DNA from: Rhodococcus sp. 06-462-5
GTDB taxonomy: Bacteria > Actinomycetota > Actinomycetes > Mycobacteriales > Mycobacteriaceae
Direction: 5' to 3'
NCBI RefSeq assembly: GCF_002258315.1
Contig: NZ_NOYD01000038.1
Coordinates: 310,001-374,000 of the forward strand
Length of the DNA stretch: 64,000 nt
The notes beneath the pieces were generated by a model that saw only the letters and a program-made list of their open reading frames with translations, was not told the origin of the DNA and made no database searches. How positions within the stretch are numbered: the first letter of the stretch is position 1; every line of letters begins with the position of its first letter. Positions 17,635-27,497 of this stretch are shown in pieces. The translations under genes and the position numbers were made by a program.

Positions 17635-18447
17635 TCAGCTCGCTTCCGTTGTCGGGGTGGCCGGAGTCCGAGTGCCCGCACCGAGTTGGTCGACCTTCGA
17701 CGGGTCGATGCCGAAGGCCAGCGCCAGGTTCTCCGGGCGCAGTACCTCGGCGGGACTGCCGTGCATCAGCACCCGTTGCTGCAGCAGGATCGCCTCGTCG
17801 CACAGATCCGGCAACGCATGGAGATCGTGCGTGGACACGAGGACCGAGGCGCCGTGTGCGGCGAGTTCGCGGAGCAGCCGAGTGATGGTTGCCTCGGTCT
17901 TCTTGTCCACACCGGCGAAGGGCTCGTCGAGCAACAGCAGCGACGCTTCCTGTGCGATCGCGCGGGCGACGAACGCACGTTTGCGTTGCCCTCCGGAGAG
18001 CTGGCCGATCTGTCGGCTGGCGAGTTCGGCCAGATCGACGCGCTGCAGAGCCTCGTCGACGGCCAGTCGATCGGCTGCACGGGGAGTGCGAAAGAAATTC
18101 TGCTTCCCGTATCGGCCCATCATCACCACGTCGCGCACGCTGATCGGGAACGTCCAGTCGACGGATTCGGCCTGGGGTACGTAGCTGACCGTGCCTGCCT
18201 TGCGCGCCTGGGCCGGGTCGCCGCCGAACACGGTGATCGAGCCGGAGTTCGGCTTGACCACTCCCATGACGGCCTTGAACAGCGTCGACTTACCCGATCC
18301 GTTCATGCCGACCAACCCGCACACCCGGCCGGGCGCGAGCGTGAGACTGGCATCGGTCAGGGCCACGACGTCGCGGTATCGAACATTGACGGTGTCCACC
18401 GTCAGCGCCGCTCCATTCACGTGTGTGGTGGCGTCAGGTGAATTCAT
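17635..18447 (-). CDS. Metal (Mn/Zn) ABC transporter ATP-binding protein
   Basis: This 270-residue ABC ATPase has Walker A GMNGSGKST, Q-loop YVPQAESVDW (typical of the Mn/Zn subfamily), signature LSGGQRKRAF and Walker B LLLLDEPFAGVD. It powers the adjacent ABC-3 permease. The ATG overlaps the stop of the binding-protein gene (ATGA), with AGGAG four bases upstream. The 15-residue C-terminal Thr/Pro tail is not conserved. Confidence 0.92.
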   Translation of the reverse strand: MNSPDATTHVNGAALTVDTVNVRYRDVVALTDASLTLAPGRVCGLVGMNGSGKSTLFKAVMGVVKPNSGSITVFGGDPAQARKAGTVSYVPQAESVDWTFPISVRDVVMMGRYGKQNFFRTPRAADRLAVDEALQRVDLAELASRQIGQLSGGQRKRAFVARAIAQEASLLLLDEPFAGVDKKTEATITRLLRELAAHGASVLVSTHDLHALPDLCDEAILLQQRVLMHGSPAEVLRPENLALAFGIDPSKVDQLGAGTRTPATPTTEAS

Positions 18448-19406
18448 CGTTCTCCTACCAGTGCGTCGGCGATCAACCGTGCGTCGTAGCGCAGGAGATC
18501 CAGGTATGTGGGGACGGGGCCGGTCGCATCGCTCAGGGAATCGACGTAGAGCTGTCCGCCGAACCGAGCGCCGGTGTCCTCGGCGACCTGCAGCTGCGCC
18601 TTGTCCGAGACGGTCGACTCGCAGAATACGGCGGGTACGTCGTTGTCACGAACGAAATCGATGGTGCGCACCACCTGCTTCGGAGTTCCTTCCTGCTCGG
18701 CGTTGACCGGCCACAGGTAGGCCTCCTGCAGATCGAAGTCACGGGCCAGATAACCGAATGCGCCCTCACAGGTGACAAGCGCACGTTGCCGAGCGGGCAG
18801 CCCGGAGAGATCTGCGTCCAGCTCGGCACCGACCTCGCGGAGTTGTTCGATGTACGCGGCTGCGTTCGCGCGATAGTCGTCGGTGTTGGCGGGGTCGAGC
18901 GCGACGAACGCGTCGGCGATGTTCTCGACGTACGTCTCGGCCACGACGGGGGACATCCATGCATGGGGGTTCGCTTTGCCCGCGTAGGCATCGTCACGGA
19001 TGTAGATCGGATCCACGTTCGCACTGACCACGGCGTGGGGTGCGGGGATTCGCTCGACGAATTTCTCGAACCAGGCCTCCAGCCCGAGCCCGTTGTCCAG
19101 TATCAACTCGGCCTGCTCCGCGGTGCGTAGGTCTCCTGGTGTCGGCTCGTAGCCGTGGATCTCGGCACCGGCTTTTGTGATCGATTCCACTCGAAGGTGG
19201 TCGCCGGCGACATTGGCGGCCATGTCGGCGAGGACGGTGAAGGTCGTCAGAACCAACGGTCTGCCGTCGTCGAGCACCGTCGGATCGTCCTCTCCGACGG
19301 CACGGGCACAGCCGGTCGACGCTGCTACCAGGAGTCCCACCACGGCCCAGCTCGCGAGAATCCGCCGGACGCGAAATCCACGCTGGCGAAGAAATAAGTT
19401 AGGCAC
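18444..19406 (-). CDS. Metal-binding lipoprotein of Mn/Zn ABC importer (cluster 9 SBP)
   Basis: This 320-residue product has a signal peptide and lipobox AASTGC (Cys33). Metal ligands of the ZnuA/MntC class are visible: the His of AEIHGYEP, the His of NPHAWMSP, the Glu of CESTVSDK and the Asp of YVDSLSD. It lacks the long His-rich loop of zinc-specific ZnuA, which fits manganese. GTG at 19406 is chosen because a promoter with a -10 box lies just upstream and homology begins there. The first codon lies within a DtxR-type inverted repeat. Confidence 0.88.
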   Translation of the reverse strand: MPNLFLRQRGFRVRRILASWAVVGLLVAASTGCARAVGEDDPTVLDDGRPLVLTTFTVLADMAANVAGDHLRVESITKAGAEIHGYEPTPGDLRTAEQAELILDNGLGLEAWFEKFVERIPAPHAVVSANVDPIYIRDDAYAGKANPHAWMSPVVAETYVENIADAFVALDPANTDDYRANAAAYIEQLREVGAELDADLSGLPARQRALVTCEGAFGYLARDFDLQEAYLWPVNAEQEGTPKQVVRTIDFVRDNDVPAVFCESTVSDKAQLQVAEDTGARFGGQLYVDSLSDATGPVPTYLDLLRYDARLIADALVGER

Positions 19407-19412
19407 ACCGAA
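19399..19412. promoter_or_regulatory. Candidate DtxR/MntR operator over the importer start codon
   Basis: TTAGGCACACCGAA has arms TTAGG and CCGAA around CACA, a dyad with one mismatch. It resembles the TTAGG...CCTAA core of DtxR/IdeR-type boxes. It covers the GTG start at 19406 and sits directly downstream of the -10 box, a good place to block transcription of the metal importer and mntR. Confidence 0.5.
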
Positions 19413-19413
19413 A

Positions 19414-19442
19414 TATTTACCGTGGGGATACCTTTTTGTCCA
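19414..19442 (-). promoter_or_regulatory. Promoter of the Mn/Zn importer operon
   Basis: On the minus strand TGGACA (19437-19442) is a near-consensus -35, followed after exactly 17 bp by TAAATA (19414-19419) as -10. The GTG start at 19406 is only seven bases downstream of the -10 hexamer, so the transcript is probably leaderless or nearly so. The sequence is locally AT-rich compared with its surroundings. Confidence 0.6.
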
Positions 19443-19473
19443 TACCCACCGCGCGCGACACGCCTGTCCGAGA

Positions 19474-19502
19474 GTGACCGAGCGGCCGTCGGGCCGTAGG
19501 CT
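19474..19502 (+). promoter_or_regulatory. Promoter of ribF
   Basis: GTGACC (19474-19479) as a -35-like hexamer is followed after 17 bp by TAGGCT (19497-19502). The ribF GTG at 19510 begins seven bases after the -10 box, the geometry of a leaderless mRNA. It is divergent from the metal-importer promoter about 30 bp away. Confidence 0.5.
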
Positions 19503-19509
19503 TCGCGGT

Positions 19510-20478
19510 GTGCAGAGATGGCGAGGTCTCGACGATGTACCTGCCGACTGGGGTCGGTGCGTGCTCACGATCGGCGTCTTCGACGGCGTTCATCGCGGAC
19601 ACGCACAACTGATCGGGCGAGCGGTGGCCGCTGCGAAGAAGCGCGGCGTTCCCAGCGTGCTCATGACGTTCGATCCCCATCCGATGGAGGTCGTACGGCC
19701 GGGCAGCCACCCTGCTCAGTTGACCACCCTGACGAGGAGAGCCGAACTCGCCGAGGAACTGGGAATCGACGTCTTCTGCGTCATGCCGTTCACGCCCGAG
19801 CTGATGAAGCTCACCCCCGAGCGATACGTGCACGAGATCCTGATCGAACGCCTGCACGTTGCCGAGGTCGTCGTCGGTGAGAACTTCACCTACGGGAAGA
19901 AGGCGCTCGGTACCGTGCCCATGCTGCGCAAGATCGGCGAACGGTCCGGATTCGCAGTCGACGGAGTCAACCTGCTCGCCGAGCACGCCGTGACGTTCTC
20001 CTCGACGTACATCAGGTCGTGCGTGGACGCCGGAGACGTCGCCGCAGCCGCTGCCGCCCTCGGGCGACCGCATCGCGTGGAGGGCGTCGTGGTGCACGGC
20101 GACGGCCGAGGTCGCCAGATGGGTTACCCCACAGCCAATGTCGCGCCGCCCATGTACTCGGCCATCCCCGCGGACGGCGTCTATGCGGCGTGGTTCACCG
20201 TGCTCGGGCCGGGGCCGATCATGGGGACGGTCACGCCGGGGGAGCGACATCCGGCTGCGGTCTCGGTGGGTACCAATCCCACGTTCTCGGGTCGCACCAG
20301 GACCGTCGAGGCGTTCGTGCTCGACGGTGATGCCGACCTGTACGGGCAGCATGTGGCAGTCGACTTCGTGGATCGACTGCGCGGCATGGAGAAGTTCGAC
20401 TCGATGGAAGCGCTCGTGGAGGAAATGGGGCGCGACGCCGAGCGAGCCCGCTCGATCCTGGCGGCGAAAACGGCCTGA
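19510..20478 (+). CDS. ribF: Bifunctional riboflavin kinase/FAD synthetase
   Basis: This 322-residue enzyme has an N-terminal FMN adenylyltransferase domain with GVFDGVHRGH (22-31) and a C-terminal riboflavin kinase domain with the flavokinase signature GYPTANV near residue 202. It makes FMN and then FAD from riboflavin in the cytoplasm. GTG at 19510 (MQRWRGLDD) is chosen because the TAGGCT promoter element lies just upstream, giving a leaderless start. rpsO follows after 122 bp, the order seen in mycobacteria. Confidence 0.95.
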   Translation: MQRWRGLDDVPADWGRCVLTIGVFDGVHRGHAQLIGRAVAAAKKRGVPSVLMTFDPHPMEVVRPGSHPAQLTTLTRRAELAEELGIDVFCVMPFTPELMKLTPERYVHEILIERLHVAEVVVGENFTYGKKALGTVPMLRKIGERSGFAVDGVNLLAEHAVTFSSTYIRSCVDAGDVAAAAAALGRPHRVEGVVVHGDGRGRQMGYPTANVAPPMYSAIPADGVYAAWFTVLGPGPIMGTVTPGERHPAAVSVGTNPTFSGRTRTVEAFVLDGDADLYGQHVAVDFVDRLRGMEKFDSMEALVEEMGRDAERARSILAAKTA

Positions 20479-20600
20479 TAGGCTGTCCCCTCGGTGCTCG
20501 CTGCGGTCCGTGGCGGCTGTACCGGCTTCGATCCCGTGGTTTCGACCACCGGGCGCGTTGCTTCCTTTCACGCGGACGTCATTGATCAGGAGTAGTACCA
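20479..20600 (+). promoter_or_regulatory. rpsO promoter and structured leader
   Basis: TAGGCT (20479-20484), directly after the ribF stop, fits a -10 box and would give a leader of about 110 nt. The leader contains a small hairpin GTGGT-TTCG-ACCAC with flanking CCC/GGG and ends with the ribosome-binding site AGGAG ahead of the GTG. S15 represses its own mRNA in several bacteria through leader structures, so an autoregulatory site is possible here (inference). Confidence 0.4.
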
Positions 20601-20870
20601 GTGGCATTGACCACCGAACAGAAGAAGGCCGTTCTCGGCGAGTACGGCTTGCACCCCACCGACACGGGCTCACCCGAGGCGCAGGTTGCAATGCTCACCA
20701 AGCGCATCGTCGACTTGACCGAGCACCTCAAGACGCACAAGCACGACCACCACTCCCGCCGCGGCCTGCTGCTGCTGGTCGGACGTCGTCGTCGTCTGCT
20801 CAAGTACATCGCGAAGGTCGACGTCACCCGCTACCGCTCGCTCATCGAGCGTCTGGGTCTGCGTCGATAA
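20601..20870 (+). CDS. rpsO: 30S ribosomal protein S15
   Basis: This 89-residue protein shows the S15 signature: [19 protein letters not shown], the HDHHSRRGL turn and the final RRRLLKYI segment. S15 binds the 16S rRNA three-way junction early in 30S assembly. The start is GTG at 20601 with AGGAG about ten bases upstream. It precedes pnp, as in most bacteria. Confidence 0.97.
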   Translation: MALTTEQKKAVLGEYGLHPTDTGSPEAQVAMLTKRIVDLTEHLKTHKHDHHSRRGLLLLVGRRRRLLKYIAKVDVTRYRSLIERLGLRR

Positions 20871-21262
20871 TTCGCATCGACGCGAGGATGTCACCGACGC
20901 ACGGTTCGACGCGCCGGTGCGCACCCGACTCGCACCAATAGTGCAGTAGCCAACGAGGCAGTGCTTAGACTGTTCCTCGTTGGCTATCTGTGTTTGTACC
21001 GCAAGAACAGTTACGCCAGCACGAGAAAGCGGATGCACGGCATCCGCACACCGCCGTGTATGCCTGTCACGCCGTGGTGACGGTCTTCGGTAGTGGCCTT
21101 TCGGATACGAGATCCGGTGGGCTTCGATCGATGGCCGCCTCCGCGCAGCCGCGTCCCGAGAGAAGCTCGGAGATGGACGGCACAGGTATGCCGCCACAGC
21201 CAGGAGGGCTCGTGGTGTGTCCACGCGGGCACGGCAAAGACGAGAGGACGAGAACAGAACAC
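20871..21262. other. 392-bp rpsO-pnp intergenic region
   Basis: No credible gene is seen in this spacer. It contains the long hairpin at 20947-20986 and, after it, mixed sequence without another clear stem. The pnp start has only a weak ribosome-binding site (AGAGGA about 15 bases before the ATG). Open frames that cross the region lack homology, and one merely extends pnp upstream. Confidence 0.6.
20947..20986 (+). terminator. Long hairpin between rpsO and pnp (terminator or RNase III site)
   Basis: TAGCCAACGAGG (20947-20958) pairs perfectly with CCTCGTTGGCTA (20975-20986). Inside, CAGT (20959-20962) pairs with ACTG (20969-20972) around the loop GCTTAG, with a two-base bulge, giving about 16 base pairs. 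No T-run follows. In E. coli and Streptomyces a hairpin in this intergenic region is cut by RNase III and underlies PNPase autoregulation, which is the closest precedent. Confidence 0.6.
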
Positions 21263-23524
<2,262 letters not shown>

Positions 23525-23535
23525 GAAGCAACCGA

Positions 23536-23572
23536 GCCGAACGGTACGTCCCCTCGGGACGTACCGTTCGGC
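23536..23572 (+). terminator. 17-bp perfect hairpin between pnp and pepR
   Basis: GCCGAACGGTACGTCCC (23536-23552) is the exact reverse complement of 23556-23572, with a three-base loop CTC. It starts 12 bases after the pnp stop and ends 31 bases before the chosen pepR start. There is no T-run. It is the longest uninterrupted stem noticed in the window and may be a terminator, a 3' barrier to PNPase itself, or a processing site. Confidence 0.65.
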
Positions 23573-23603
23573 CGTTCCAGAGAGCATCACCATCGATACG
23601 GGT

Positions 23604-24878
23604 GTGCAACGGACGACTCTGCCCGGCGGTCTTCGGGTGGTCACCGAGTTCGTGCCAGGCGTTCGCTCGGCCTCGGTCGGTGTGTGGGTCGGAGTCGGTT
23701 CCCGGGACGAGCAACCCAGTGTCGCCGGTGCAGCACACTTCCTCGAGCACCTGCTGTTCAAGTCGACTCCCACGCGCAGTGCGCTCGAGATCGCCCAGGT
23801 GATGGACGGTGTCGGGGGAGAGCTGAACGCGTTCACCTCGAAGGAGAGCACCTGCTTCTATGCGCACGTGCTCGACGAGGACGTGGCCCTTGCCATCGAT
23901 CTGGTCAGCGATGTCGTGCTTCGTGGCCGGTGCCGATCGGCAGATGTCGACGTCGAGCGGCAGGTGGTCCTCGAAGAGATCTCCATGCGCGACGACGATC
24001 CCGAGGATCTGCTGGGAGATGCCTTCCTGGAAGCGATGTTCGGCGATCATCCGATCGGACGCCCGATCATCGGTTCCGTCGAATCCATCGAGTCGATGAC
24101 CCGTGCGCAATTGCACTCGTTCCACGTTCGCCGCTACACCCCGCAGCGCATGGTCGTTGCTGTCGCGGGCAACGTCGATCACAAACAGATCGTCTCGCTC
24201 GTCCGCCGAGCGTTCTCCGGCCATCTGGTCAAGGGCGTGCGGCCGGCCGAAAGAAGGTCCGGCACAGCGCGATTGCGCAACGCTCCCACGTTGAGTCTGA
24301 CCACTCGTGACAGCGAGCAGGCGCATCTGTGCCTCGGCGTGCGTGCGTTCGGCCGACACGAAGGACATCGTTGGGCGTTGTCCGTGCTGAACTCGGCCGT
24401 GGGCGGTGGGCTCAGTTCTCGTCTTTTCCAGGAGATCAGGGAAGAGCGGGGCCTGGCGTACTCGGTGTACTCGTCGGTGGACACGTTTGCCGACAGCGGT
24501 GCGTTCTCGGTGTACGCGGGTTGCCAGCCGGAGAACTTGGGCGAAGTGACCACGGTGATCAGGGAAGTGCTGGCCAAGGTCGCCTCGGAGGGCATCACCG
24601 ACGCCGAGTGTGCTCGGGCGAAGGGCTCGTTGCGAGGCGGATTGGTTCTGGGACTGGAAGATTCGGGGTCTCGGATGAACCGGATCGGTCGCAGCGAACT
24701 GAACTACGGCAATCACCGCGACATCACCGACACGTTGGCGCGGATCGACAGCGTCGGCAACGACGAGGTACGCGAGGTCGCTGCCGTGTTGCTCGAGCGT
24801 CCTTTCGGTGCCGCGGTGGTCGGCCCGTACAAGAACGTTCGCCAGCTGCCGGCGTCGGTCAAGTCCCTGGTTCGCTAG
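23604..24878 (+). CDS. pepR: M16 family zinc protease (PepR-like)
   Basis: This 424-residue protein has the inverted zinc motif HFLEH (45-49) of pitrilysin-type peptidases in AGAAHFLEHLLFKST, and the downstream acidic segment VVLEEISMRDDDPED that supplies the third ligand. The C-terminal half is the inactive partner domain with GGLSSRLFQEIREERGLAYSV, kept short here. The substrate is unknown. No ATG is available. GTG at 23604 begins MQRTTLPGG, close to the conserved start; any earlier start would lie inside the hairpin. The pnp-pepR order is conserved in mycobacteria. Confidence 0.9.
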   Translation: MQRTTLPGGLRVVTEFVPGVRSASVGVWVGVGSRDEQPSVAGAAHFLEHLLFKSTPTRSALEIAQVMDGVGGELNAFTSKESTCFYAHVLDEDVALAIDLVSDVVLRGRCRSADVDVERQVVLEEISMRDDDPEDLLGDAFLEAMFGDHPIGRPIIGSVESIESMTRAQLHSFHVRRYTPQRMVVAVAGNVDHKQIVSLVRRAFSGHLVKGVRPAERRSGTARLRNAPTLSLTTRDSEQAHLCLGVRAFGRHEGHRWALSVLNSAVGGGLSSRLFQEIREERGLAYSVYSSVDTFADSGAFSVYAGCQPENLGEVTTVIREVLAKVASEGITDAECARAKGSLRGGLVLGLEDSGSRMNRIGRSELNYGNHRDITDTLARIDSVGNDEVREVAAVLLERPFGAAVVGPYKNVRQLPASVKSLVR

Positions 24879-25020
24879 CGTCGGCGATCACGTCGCGCAC
24901 TGCGCGACGGGTCAACTCCGTCACCGCCGAACGATCGGTGATCGGCTCGAATGCGCGGGTGGAGTTGAGCGCCGCTATTCCGTGCACGGAGGTCCACAAT
25001 CTCAGCGCGGTGACTGTGGA
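24859..25020 (-). pseudogene. Remnant of a TetR-family regulator (C-terminal end only)
   Basis: The minus strand encodes about 50 residues resembling the C-terminal domain of TetR regulators: LRLWTSVHGIAALNSTRAF (the WHG-type segment) followed by TELTRRAVRDVIADASEP. No DNA-binding N-terminal domain is found upstream on either strand, because the sequence passes straight into the promoter region of the SDR gene. It overlaps the pepR 3' end by 20 bp. It looks like the decayed end of a regulator once divergent from the SDR gene. Confidence 0.55.
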
Positions 25021-25090
25021 TTCTCCGGCGCGACGGCACCGACCGCGCATTCGACGTTGACGTGCATGCCCGTACGGTCGACAATGCAGC

Positions 25091-25876
25091 ATGAACAGCG
25101 ATGGGCGTACCGTCCTCGTCACCGGCGTAGGTCGGCGGCAGGGGATCGGCTTCGCCATCACCCGCAGATTGCTGCAGGACGAGCGCGCCCGGGTCTTCGC
25201 GCAATCGTGCGACGACTACGACGTGAGCGAACCGTGGGGAACAAACACGCCCGGAGCGGTACAGGTACTCCGCGAGTTGTCCGCCGCACAAGGTGAACTC
25301 GGGCACCTCGACATCGATCTCTCCGATCCGGCGGCACCTTCGACCCTGTTCGATGCTGCTGAATCCAGGCTCGGCACCATCGATTCTCTGGTGATCAACC
25401 ATGCGCGGTCGCAGCTGGGTGATCTGGATTCGATGACCGCGGAGTCGCTCGACCTGACCTGGGCTGTGAACGTGCGAGCGTCTCTGCTCCTCGTGCAGGA
25501 ATTCGTGCAACGGTACGTCGATCATCCCGACGGTGGTCGCGTCGTACTGTTCACCTCCGGGCAGGACGAAGGGCCCATGCCGACCGAAATTCCTTACGCA
25601 GTGAGCAAGGGCGCCATTGCGTCGATCACCCCTACGCTGGCCGATTCGGTGATCGAGAGAGGCATCACCGTCAACACGATCAATCCGGGTCCCACCGACA
25701 CCGGGTGGGCGAGCGCCGATCTGGACGAATTCGTCGGACGCCACATGCCGCGCGGTCGGTGGAACTCACCCGAGGAGGCCGCAGCAGTCGTGGCGATACT
25801 GCTCTCGCCCGATTCGGGCTCGATCACCGGTCAGATCATCGGAGCCGAAGGCGGATTCCGACGCTTCACGCCGTAA
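25091..25876 (+). CDS. Short-chain dehydrogenase/reductase
   Basis: This 261-residue SDR has the cofactor motif TGVGRRQGIG (~11-20), a Rossmann fold, the active-site serine region LFTSGQDEGP and the YxxxK pair in PYAVSKGA. The C-terminal NPGPTDTGW and GQIIGAEGGF are typical of classical SDRs acting as NAD(P)-dependent ketone or alcohol oxidoreductases. The cofactor motif carries extra residues (VGRRQG), seen in several actinobacterial paralogues. The substrate is unknown. GACAAT lies a few bases before the ATG and may be a -10 box of a leaderless mRNA. Confidence 0.88.
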   Translation: MNSDGRTVLVTGVGRRQGIGFAITRRLLQDERARVFAQSCDDYDVSEPWGTNTPGAVQVLRELSAAQGELGHLDIDLSDPAAPSTLFDAAESRLGTIDSLVINHARSQLGDLDSMTAESLDLTWAVNVRASLLLVQEFVQRYVDHPDGGRVVLFTSGQDEGPMPTEIPYAVSKGAIASITPTLADSVIERGITVNTINPGPTDTGWASADLDEFVGRHMPRGRWNSPEEAAAVVAILLSPDSGSITGQIIGAEGGFRRFTP

Positions 25877-25884
25877 TGCTTCGG

Positions 25885-26628
25885 TCAGAGCTTCTTCTTG
25901 CGCAGCAACAACTTCCAGGGCACCAATGCCGACTCGAGCTGAACCGACAGGCTCATCTTGGATTCGCCCTCGCTGCGCTCCTCGAACGTGATCGGTACCT
26001 CGGCGAGAGTGAGTCCGTGCTTGACGGTTCGGTAGTTCATCTCCACCTGGAACGCGTACCCGTTGCTCTCGACCGAGGCCACGTCGATGGTGCGCAGGGT
26101 GCGCGCGTGCCACGCCTTGAATCCCGCTGTCGCATCCTTGACTCCGAGGCTCAGGATCGTGTTGACGTAGAAATTCGCCCATGCGGACAGGGCCTTGCGG
26201 TGCCAAGGCCAATCGGCCGCGACCGCTCCGCCGGGTACGTATCGAGATCCGAGCACCACGGCCGCGTCGGTGGTGTTCAGTTTGTCGATCATCGCCGGGA
26301 TCACCTCGGTGGGGTGCGAGAGGTCGGCGTCCATCTGGATGACGATGTCCGCACCCTCGTCGAGCGCTCGCGTCATTCCTGCGACGTATGCGCGTCCGAG
26401 ACCGTTCTTCTCGGTGCGGTGCAGAACGCTGACGTCGATGGGGCCGTCGATGGCCAACTTGTCGGCGACGTCGCCGGTGCCGTCGGGCGAATTGTCGTCG
26501 ACCACCAACACACCGAGCCCTTCCACCTGCAACCCGGCCAGCAGCTCGACCAGCTTGGGGAGGTTCTCACGTTCGTTGTACGTCGGTACAACGACGGTGG
26601 TCTTCGGGGCGACTCGTTCCGTACTCAC
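25885..26628 (-). CDS. ppm1: Polyprenol monophosphomannose synthase (Ppm1 catalytic domain)
   Basis: This 247-residue family-2 glycosyltransferase has VVPTYNERENLP, DDNSPDGT and the metal-binding QMDADLSHP (DxD), the pattern of dolichol/polyprenol phosphate mannose synthases. It moves mannose from GDP-mannose to polyprenyl phosphate, the donor for lipoarabinomannan and protein mannosylation. No membrane helices are predicted, and the apolipoprotein N-acyltransferase half found in the fused M. tuberculosis protein is absent. The start is one of two adjacent GTG codons (26628 or 26631). Confidence 0.9.
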   Translation of the reverse strand: MSTERVAPKTTVVVPTYNERENLPKLVELLAGLQVEGLGVLVVDDNSPDGTGDVADKLAIDGPIDVSVLHRTEKNGLGRAYVAGMTRALDEGADIVIQMDADLSHPTEVIPAMIDKLNTTDAAVVLGSRYVPGGAVAADWPWHRKALSAWANFYVNTILSLGVKDATAGFKAWHARTLRTIDVASVESNGYAFQVEMNYRTVKHGLTLAEVPITFEERSEGESKMSLSVQLESALVPWKLLLRKKKL

Positions 26629-26725
26629 CACCGTATGATCCGTGATTCGGGGTTCCGATCCAAATATCGGACACGATCGGCCGTGTCGGGTCGGCATCGT
26701 GGGTCGTTTTCGAGCGCGCGTCGAT

Positions 26726-27490
26726 TCACGACCGAGTCGCGTCGACGAATACGCCGTCGCGCAGAATCGGAACGCAGGAACTCGAATCGACCTCGGCCGC
26801 AATGTCCACGTCTTCCGGGTGTCCCATCCCGGCCAATTCGCGACCGGAGCCGCATTGCCGCAGCTCGGACCCCACGTCGTGCTCGACGGCTCGCCATGCG
26901 GCAGCGGCCGTTCTCGCCTCGGGGGAGGCATCGGAAGCTCCGGCATCGAGCAGGGCGGCGATGACTGCACCGGCCCCCCACAGGTCCTCGACGGCAGGCC
27001 GAAGCGATCCGTCCGGCCACCGTTCCCCGGCCGCTATGACGGCTGTCACCGCACCCGGGTTCCTGGCACGTATCCACTGAGCTACCGCGGCCGCGTTTCT
27101 CAGCGACGCTCCCACACACAGCGGGGCCGTGCTCGCGAGCTCGTGGGCGATGGTCGACCCGTTCGGTGACGGCAGCACCAGCCGAGCCGGGGCAGGCGCG
27201 GACCGTACGGTGGCCGGGCACAAGCTGATCCGGCCCGGTGAGGCGGCCGACCGGCCCACTGCGAGGACCGCGTCGAACTGCTCGGCCAACTGCGTGGCCC
27301 GGTCGTCGCGCCACTGACTGGGGATGACGTCGATACCCGCGTCGACAGCGACCGTGAGAGTGGTCGTGAACGAGAGTACATCCACGACGACGGCGGTGTC
27401 CGTGCCCTCGGCGCTGGCATCGGCGCCGCACAGACCCCAGTCGAAGCGGAGTCCGTACGCGTTCTGGGACAGTTCGGGGTCGGCGGGCAT
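26726..27490 (-). CDS. comB: ComB-like 2-phosphosulfolactate phosphatase family protein
   Basis: This 254-residue protein fits the ComB family: VVVDVLSFTTTLTVAVDAG near the N-terminus, LPSPNGSTIAHEL in the middle and AAGERWPDGSLRPAVEDLWGAG later. In archaea ComB makes sulfolactate for coenzyme M. Actinobacteria do not make coenzyme M, so the physiological substrate here is probably different. TACCTT lies seven bases before the ATG on the minus strand, a leaderless arrangement, inside a perfect inverted repeat shared with the divergent gene. Confidence 0.82.
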   Translation of the reverse strand: MPADPELSQNAYGLRFDWGLCGADASAEGTDTAVVVDVLSFTTTLTVAVDAGIDVIPSQWRDDRATQLAEQFDAVLAVGRSAASPGRISLCPATVRSAPAPARLVLPSPNGSTIAHELASTAPLCVGASLRNAAAVAQWIRARNPGAVTAVIAAGERWPDGSLRPAVEDLWGAGAVIAALLDAGASDASPEARTAAAAWRAVEHDVGSELRQCGSGRELAGMGHPEDVDIAAEVDSSSCVPILRDGVFVDATRS

Positions 27491-27497
27491 TGCCGAA

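Noticed and set aside
16916-18441. Long plus-strand frames opposite the metal ABC genes
   Set aside because: Products are Asp/Glu/Arg/His-rich or Thr/Ser-rich without domains, while the minus strand holds a complete ABC importer.
20990-21262. Upstream in-frame extension of pnp by 91 codons
   Set aside because: No homology precedes [11 protein letters not shown], and the extension begins beside the hairpin in the untranslated spacer.
20871-21262. Riboswitch before pnp
   Set aside because: Only the single long hairpin stands out; no conserved riboswitch core was recognised, and ribosomal or RNase III control is the better-known explanation.
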